From Bacteroidaceae bacterium (GTDB lineage Bacteria > Bacteroidota > Bacteroidia > Bacteroidales > Bacteroidaceae), in assembly GCA_024693505.1 (NCBI GenBank), contig JAILKU010000100.1, positions 1-34,944 of the forward strand: a stretch of 34,944 nucleotides of DNA, in the 5' to 3' direction. Of the stretch, positions 31,701-34,944 are shown in pieces; positions within the stretch are counted from its first letter, which is position 1; the number at the start of each line of letters is the position of its first letter. The notes under the pieces are model-generated. The model searched no databases. It saw only the letters and a program-made list of their open reading frames with translations, and was not told where the DNA came from. Both the position numbers and the translations under genes were made by a program.

Positions 31701-34097
31701 GAGCAGCTTGGTGATGTCGGTGCCGGAAGCGGGCTCGTAGGTGAGTGCTGCGTTCAGCATGGCATCGATCTTGGCTGTCTCGGCCTTGATCTCTTCGGTG
31801 TCCAGCAGACGCTCCTCCAGGATGTAGGTGGCCGTACCGTTGCCATATTTCTCGCCGGGCTCATCGAATTCCTTCAGGTAGAACTCCAGCTCGTCACGTT
31901 TCACGTTCTTCAGTGCTTCGTTTGCTTCCAGGTATTCAATGGTGCTGTTTACCTTGGCGCTGTAGGCGGCGTAAGCCTTCTCGCTCTCTGCCACCTGCTG
32001 GTAGAGGGACTCTATCTGTGCCCAGGCGGCCAGCAGTTCGTCGATGTTGTCACCAACGAGTGCATTGGTGATGGCTGCCTCGTATTCTTCGGAGAGAATT
32101 GTCTGGGCCACTACGTTCTGTGCGTATTCTGTCTCGGCATCGATGACTGCAGTCTTGAAGGCATCGAAGCTCTCGCTGTCGTAGGCGTTGCCATATACGT
32201 TATTAATATGGTATATGATGCCGCGCTCGGGGTTGGTGGTGGGCACTTCGTCCTCGCCCAGGCGCTGGAACCATGTGATTTCAGTACTGCCGGCGTTGAG
32301 CATCTCGGCCACGGCACCGCTCCTTACCTGCTCCATTGTTACCTGGGTCGTGTTGATGTTCGTGTCTGTACCGTTGGGGTTCACGTAATAGCAGTTCAGA
32401 CAGTCGGCGTTTGTGTTGCTGGCTGCATCATATCGGGCGATGGGGCGAGCGTTACCCTGGCTCTGGTCGGTATTGAACTCGCCGGTTACCAGACAGTTCT
32501 GGATGGCAATCAGGTTGGCACACCATCCGACGATACCTGCGCAGTTATAGGCAATACCGTTGACGTTGCCCGAGAAGACGCAGTTGCGGATGACGTTTCC
32601 GTCGGCACTGCTTCGTCCGCAGATACCGGCAATGGCACCGTCGCCGCTGTAGGTGGCTGCAATGTCGGCCGATACCCAGCAGTTCTCTACGAGGCCGCCG
32701 AACATTTCACCAACCAGAACGCCTACGCGGTTGTAGGCTGCATCGAAGGTGCCGTCGACATGCAGGTTCTTGACGGTACCGCTCAGGGCGCGGAAGAGGC
32801 CGTAGTTTGCCTCCAGGGCCACCATGTTGGTGGTAATCGTGTGGTATTGTCCGTCGAAGATACCGGCATAGCGGTTCGAGCTGTTGCCGATGGGCTTGAA
32901 GGCGTCGGGCAGGGCGCCCAGGTCGATGTCCTCGGTCAGCTTGGCATTGGCTGTCAGGTCGCCGTTGTTCACCTTGGCCGAGAACCATTGCAGCTGCTCG
33001 GCAGAGGAAATCAGGTAGTAGCCGTCAACCAGTTCTGCCTTGCTGGGGTCTGCCTGTCCGCAAACGATGCAGATGCCACCCTCGTCAAACTGGTGATCGG
33101 GCTTCGTGGGATAATCCTCGGTGTTGCTGAAGGTGAGGGGGTTGTCCTCCAGGATGGCACCGTCGCAGCGCAACTCTCCGCTGGCATAGACCGTCTTGTG
33201 CGTAGGGAAGGGCACGGGCACGGCATCCTCACCGATATTCTGGAACCAGATGTAAGCCGACTGGTCTCCGTTCAACAGGTAGGCAATCTCGCCGCTCTTC
33301 ATCTGCTCCTCAGTCACCTTGGTGGTGTTGATGTTCTCCTTGTCGCCATTGATATTCACAAAGAAGCAGTTCACACACTGGGCGTTCGTGTTGTTGGCAT
33401 CGTCATAGCGGGCGATGGGGCGTGCATTGCCCTGCAACTGGTCGGTTTTGAACTCGCCCGTCACGACGCAGTTTACGAGATCGATAGGGTTGGGACACCA
33501 TCCCACGATGCCTGCACAGTTGTAGCTCACCAGGTCGGGGCTTTCTACGTTGCCCGAGAAGATACAGTTACGGATGGTGCTGCCTGTGCCGCTGGCACGT
33601 CCGCAAATACCCGAGATGGCTCCGTCGCCGACATAGGTGGCGATAATGTTTGCCGAGCTCCAGCAACTCTCGATTGTGCCGCCGAAGATCTCGCCGCAGA
33701 TGACACCCACACGGTTGTTGGCAGCGTTGAAGGTCCCGCTCACCTGCAGGTTCTTCACCGTTCCCTTCAGAGCGCGGAACAGGCCATAGTTGGCACCCGT
33801 CGTCGTCAGGTTGATGTCAATCGCGTGGTACTGCCCGTCGAAGGTGCCGCTGTAGGCATTGCCCTCGCCTTCCAGGGAGATTGCGGGTCCCTCGAAGTTC
33901 GCGATGTCGGCCGTCAGCACGGCGTTCAGGTCCTTGTTTCCCTCGTTTACTGCCTGAGCAAAGTTCACGAGATCCTCCGTCGTGGCGATTTGCACAACGT
34001 CGTTCACGATGTTCAGCTTGTCGAGGGCGGCGTCTTGGGCTCGCATTCCCAAACAGGCTAAAACGATCGTCACTGCAGAAAGTAGAATTTTTTTCAT
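28749..34097 (-). CDS. Giant secreted multi-domain protein with four GLUG-like repeat blocks
   Basis: 1782 residues. Signal peptide MKKILLSAVTIVLACLGMRAQ. Four related blocks (about 25-290, 350-640, 1160-1430, 1460-1735) each contain a GTFDGQYHxI/T-type step, NYGLFRALxGTVKNL, GVICGEIFGG.IENCW and CAGIVGW segments, the pattern of GLUG-type beta-solenoid repeats. Short Cys motifs (GICIVCGQAD, GVCIVCGAAD) join blocks, as in bacterial surface proteins. Residues about 650-830 and 1020-1160 are helical and FIVAR-like, and about 830-1015 is a beta-sandwich with GFNGWQGAVGDAYDETG and QTLTGLQNGIYEFQVNGAF, likely glycan- or ligand-binding. The end GIYNLMGQKVEKAGKGIFIV looks like a type IX sorting tail. 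Probably a surface adhesin or glycan-binding scaffold. Confidence 0.85.
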   Translation of the reverse strand: MKKILLSAVTIVLACLGMRAQDAALDKLNIVNDVVQIATTEDLVNFAQAVNEGNKDLNAVLTADIANFEGPAISLEGEGNAYSGTFDGQYHAIDINLTTTGANYGLFRALKGTVKNLQVSGTFNAANNRVGVICGEIFGGTIESCWSSANIIATYVGDGAISGICGRASGTGSTIRNCIFSGNVESPDLVSYNCAGIVGWCPNPIDLVNCVVTGEFKTDQLQGNARPIARYDDANNTNAQCVNCFFVNINGDKENINTTKVTEEQMKSGEIAYLLNGDQSAYIWFQNIGEDAVPVPFPTHKTVYASGELRCDGAILEDNPLTFSNTEDYPTKPDHQFDEGGICIVCGQADPSKAELVDGYYLISSAEQLQWFSAKVNNGDLTANAKLTEDIDLGALPDAFKPIGNSSNRYAGIFDGQYHTITTNMVALEANYGLFRALSGTVKNLHVDGTFDAAYNRVGVLVGEMFGGLVENCWVSADIAATYSGDGAIAGICGRSSADGNVIRNCVFSGNVNGIAYNCAGIVGWCANLIAIQNCLVTGEFNTDQSQGNARPIARYDAASNTNADCLNCYYVNPNGTDTNINTTQVTMEQVRSGAVAEMLNAGSTEITWFQRLGEDEVPTTNPERGIIYHINNVYGNAYDSESFDAFKTAVIDAETEYAQNVVAQTILSEEYEAAITNALVGDNIDELLAAWAQIESLYQQVAESEKAYAAYSAKVNSTIEYLEANEALKNVKRDELEFYLKEFDEPGEKYGNGTATYILEERLLDTEEIKAETAKIDAMLNAALTYEPASGTDITKLLTNPDLEKGFNGWQGAVGDAYDETGHNSVHAGQRYNGTMDMYQTLTGLQNGIYEFQVNGAFRPYPGADDLFNTNYAGMLYANGNVNYFQALIEDMMPAEEAIDGYNCHTTGDVPDFEVKDIDENVIGYVVRGVVGSSIAFGAGRYFNTILCEVTDGTLTVGIKQPGTGQQPEWLGFGNIKLIYHGTIDEADDALSNVLASQAARAETLANVYEYSSDANYATYPNFSQELKDQLNAAIEAVNTTTGVQAKYALVQKFSDLFQQVYDCKKAYINLMDQSEKIVDMVDAFSSLLSEDETKQLYAMMDELIAKYETGSVSAEEARQDYLSQFAFMPQQVDGVYQIGTPMHFIMFRALVNGSTPNANAVLTADIDMGDNECFNIGNATQMYAGTFDGKYHTLTVNYVMPEANSGLFGGLSGTVKNLHLAGKVEAKMNRSGTIVGELFKGHVENCWSSVELLATYGGDTSVGGIAGRGSEDGSFITNCLFSGVIDAAGTGTYNCAGILGWAGAGKTYIDNCLTIADINVDKTQGNPRPIGRYDSSQTTNEAICTNCYFIDPNSNSLTNEGAYQVTMEQVQSGEVCFRLNGKQENIQWTQTLGEDAVPVPYPTKSIVYIQGKLNCDGISVLEGEAKYGNEKDPNTTIAPHQFVDGVCIVCGAADTSMAELKDGYYQLGTIEQLIWFASLINSGEKESNAQLTADIDLRGYEDQFTPIGTSANHFAGTFDGQYHTINVNLVATESSYGFFRYLDGTVKNLHIGGSFEAKFNKTGVICGEIFGGVIENCWVSSEIAAVFGGDAATAGIVGRGSKDGSIIRNCLVTSNIDQGETTTWNCAGIMGWSGNKSTIENCLFTGKITVDESQGNGNVIARNPGNITYVNDYYVNAYGEASEGCTQVTEDQLASGEACYLLNGDQANNQWFQTIGEQTFPLPFPGTTVAKNDDGSYYNAIQNIAEDKAQETGIYNLMGQKVEKAGKGIFIVNGKKVLFK

Positions 34098-34158
34098 ACA
34101 AGTAAGTTTTTGTTTTGTTTTTATTGAATAAATTTATACTATAGTCGCCTTTTGGGTG

Positions 34159-34166
34159 CAAATATA
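34159..34166 (-). promoter_or_regulatory. -7 promoter element of the GLUG-FAS1-CotH genes
   Basis: Minus strand TATATTTG matches TAnnTTTG, 61 bp upstream of the GLUG gene ATG at 34097; the predicted leader is A-rich. It lies in the 350-bp gap 34098-34447, whose right part holds the tandem repeat and the TIR-gene promoter on the other strand. Confidence 0.6.
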
Positions 34167-34346
34167 ACGATAATTTATCGGATTTCGGTTATTTTATGCA
34201 AAAATTTCATATGAAAGTGTTAAAATAGTATTGACGGCCTTCTAATTTTGTTCTTTTGCTTAGAAAAAAGAGCCTATCTCCAACTCTATTTGTTTTTTGC
34301 ATTTGGTCTTTCCGCAAAATAACATAGGTGTCCGATTAAGATTTCT

Positions 34347-34409
34347 TTTGTTCGGATAAACAAATAATTTTGGCCATTTGTTCGGATAAACAAATAATTT
34401 TGGCCATTT
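34347..34409. repeat. 30-bp tandem repeat with inverted-repeat core
   Basis: Two exact copies of a 30-bp unit (34351-34380 and 34381-34410 apart from the last base). Each contains TTTGTT-CGGATA-AACAAA, an inverted repeat, and TAATTTTG, a -7 promoter match (34365-34372, 34395-34402). It lies upstream of the TIR-like gene, so could be an operator pair. Confidence 0.8.
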
Positions 34410-34434
34410 TCTTTTTGCTTAATCGAAATTTTCG

Positions 34435-34442
34435 TAATTTTG
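34435..34442 (+). promoter_or_regulatory. -7 promoter element of the TIR-like gene
   Basis: TAATTTTG matches TAnnTTTG and ends 5 bp before the ATG at 34448, so the mRNA should be almost leaderless. Two further TAATTTTG copies lie 40 and 70 bp upstream inside the tandem repeat. Confidence 0.55.
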
Positions 34443-34447
34443 TCCCG

Positions 34448-34944
34448 ATGAATACGCATAATACATATATTGCATTTGATGCTGCCGGTGTTGTTGACCA
34501 CGTGAACAGCAACCTGCACACGTTCCGGCAGATGGAGGACTGGGAGCGCAGCTACCCCAGCCGGTTCCATTTTCTGAATATGGGCGAGATAGACTTCTCG
34601 TCCGAGCACGACGATCTGGTGGAGAGTACCGTAAAGCGCCGCTTCCTCTCCTTTATGGAAAAGGCGGACAATCTGGTGGTGATGGCCTCGCCGGTGATGA
34701 ACGTGGAGAGTCCCATCCTGAACTGGCAGATCAGCCGGGCCGTGAACCGTTATCGCCTGCCTGTCATCGTCTGTTATGTGGGACTTGAACAAGTGGACGA
34801 AAAGACCATCCGGAACTTCTGGGCCTGGTTGCCTAACAAGATAAGGAAATATATCGGGCGCGACAGTGCGCGGATGTGCCACATCCCCCTGACGAAGGAT
34901 AAGCTGGAGCGAGCCCTGGGTGCCTTCTCCGTGAACAACGGCAC
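34448..34944 (+). CDS. TIR-like (ThsB/DUF1863-type) domain protein, 5' part
   Basis: An open frame of 165 codons from ATG 34448 runs off the window end. The protein starts MNTHNTYIAFDAAGVVDHVN, then has NMGEIDFSSEHDDLVEST, RRFLSFMEKADNLVVMASP and ESPILNWQISRAVNRYRLPVIVCYV. The order (strand 1 ending in FD, variable loop, long helix, a strand VVMASP, then a W-x-x-x-[EQ]I helix and a strand) is that of the TIR-like fold seen in ThsB of Thoeris anti-phage defence and DUF1863 proteins, which sense infection or make signalling nucleotides. Gln replaces the Glu often seen in WxxxEI. Its divergent neighbour is a surface protein, and any Thoeris partner would lie beyond 34944. The coding evidence is strong; the family is moderate. 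Confidence 0.6.
   Translation, partial: MNTHNTYIAFDAAGVVDHVNSNLHTFRQMEDWERSYPSRFHFLNMGEIDFSSEHDDLVESTVKRRFLSFMEKADNLVVMASPVMNVESPILNWQISRAVNRYRLPVIVCYVGLEQVDEKTIRNFWAWLPNKIRKYIGRDSARMCHIPLTKDKLERALGAFSVNNG

Noticed and set aside
31152..34061. 969-codon open frame on the plus strand
   Set aside because: Lies antisense to the GLUG protein, follows its repeat structure, and has no signal or domain of its own.
34286..34882. Minus-strand open frame near the right edge
   Set aside because: Its C-terminal part is the translated tandem repeat, and the opposite strand holds a gene with a promoter and TIR-like domain.
1..34944. tRNA, rRNA, IS transposase or integrase genes
   Set aside because: No cloverleaf, rRNA segment, DDE/DEDD transposase or recombinase motif was recognised on either strand.

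Overview
The window looks like a chromosomal piece of a Bacteroidales bacterium, most probably Prevotella or a close relative. Several -7 promoter elements fit the Bacteroidetes pattern TAnnTTTG, Shine-Dalgarno sites are mostly absent, and the proteins are of Bacteroidetes types: FAS1 lipoproteins, a fimbrillin-like lipoprotein, a DUF6261-type protein, C-terminal tails like type IX secretion sorting domains, and Tat-signal oxidoreductase and TIM-barrel proteins. I see no rRNA, tRNA, IS element or classical CRISPR-Cas locus.

Layout, left to right. A FAS1 lipoprotein gene (34-2079, +) is followed by about 370 bp of repeats. A minus-strand block then carries purU, a GH71/GH99-like secreted hydrolase with a CBM9-like domain, a TIM-barrel protein, a nitroreductase and an SF1 helicase (2449-8873). 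From 9137 the plus strand carries L-arabinose catabolism: a sodium/sugar symporter, araD, a four-helix-bundle gene, araA, then araB, a Gfo/Idh/MocA oxidoreductase, an outer-membrane barrel and a GH30 glycosidase (to 24165). The arabinose run is interrupted between araA and araB by a minus-strand island (13951-17308): a DUF6261-like gene, an array of GC-rich hairpins with an exact 41-bp period, a fimbrillin-like lipoprotein and an uncatalogued 48-residue ORF. The right third (24293-34097, -) holds a CotH-kinase protein, a second FAS1 lipoprotein and a 1782-residue repeat protein with GLUG-like units. At the right edge a divergent plus-strand gene, cut by the window end, encodes a TIR/ThsB-like domain behind a tandem 30-bp operator-like repeat.

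How the genes fit together. The arabinose enzymes isomerise L-arabinose (AraA), phosphorylate L-ribulose (AraB) and epimerise ribulose-5-phosphate to xylulose-5-phosphate (AraD). The symporter probably imports the sugar, and the GH30 enzyme may release arabinogalactan-type material outside the cell. The FAS1, CotH and GLUG genes look like a cell-surface locus.

The most striking non-coding structure is the 41-bp-period hairpin array at 14957-15174. It has six copies of a 13-bp core (a 5-bp GC stem, perfect in five copies, around a variable 3-nt loop) separated by five 28-bp spacers, three of them unrelated in sequence, and lies directly upstream of the DUF6261-like gene. Short tandem repeats, many with a 7-nt period, also sit immediately upstream of several start codons and even form the 3' end of the helicase gene. 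All functional links for these structures are inference from sequence.
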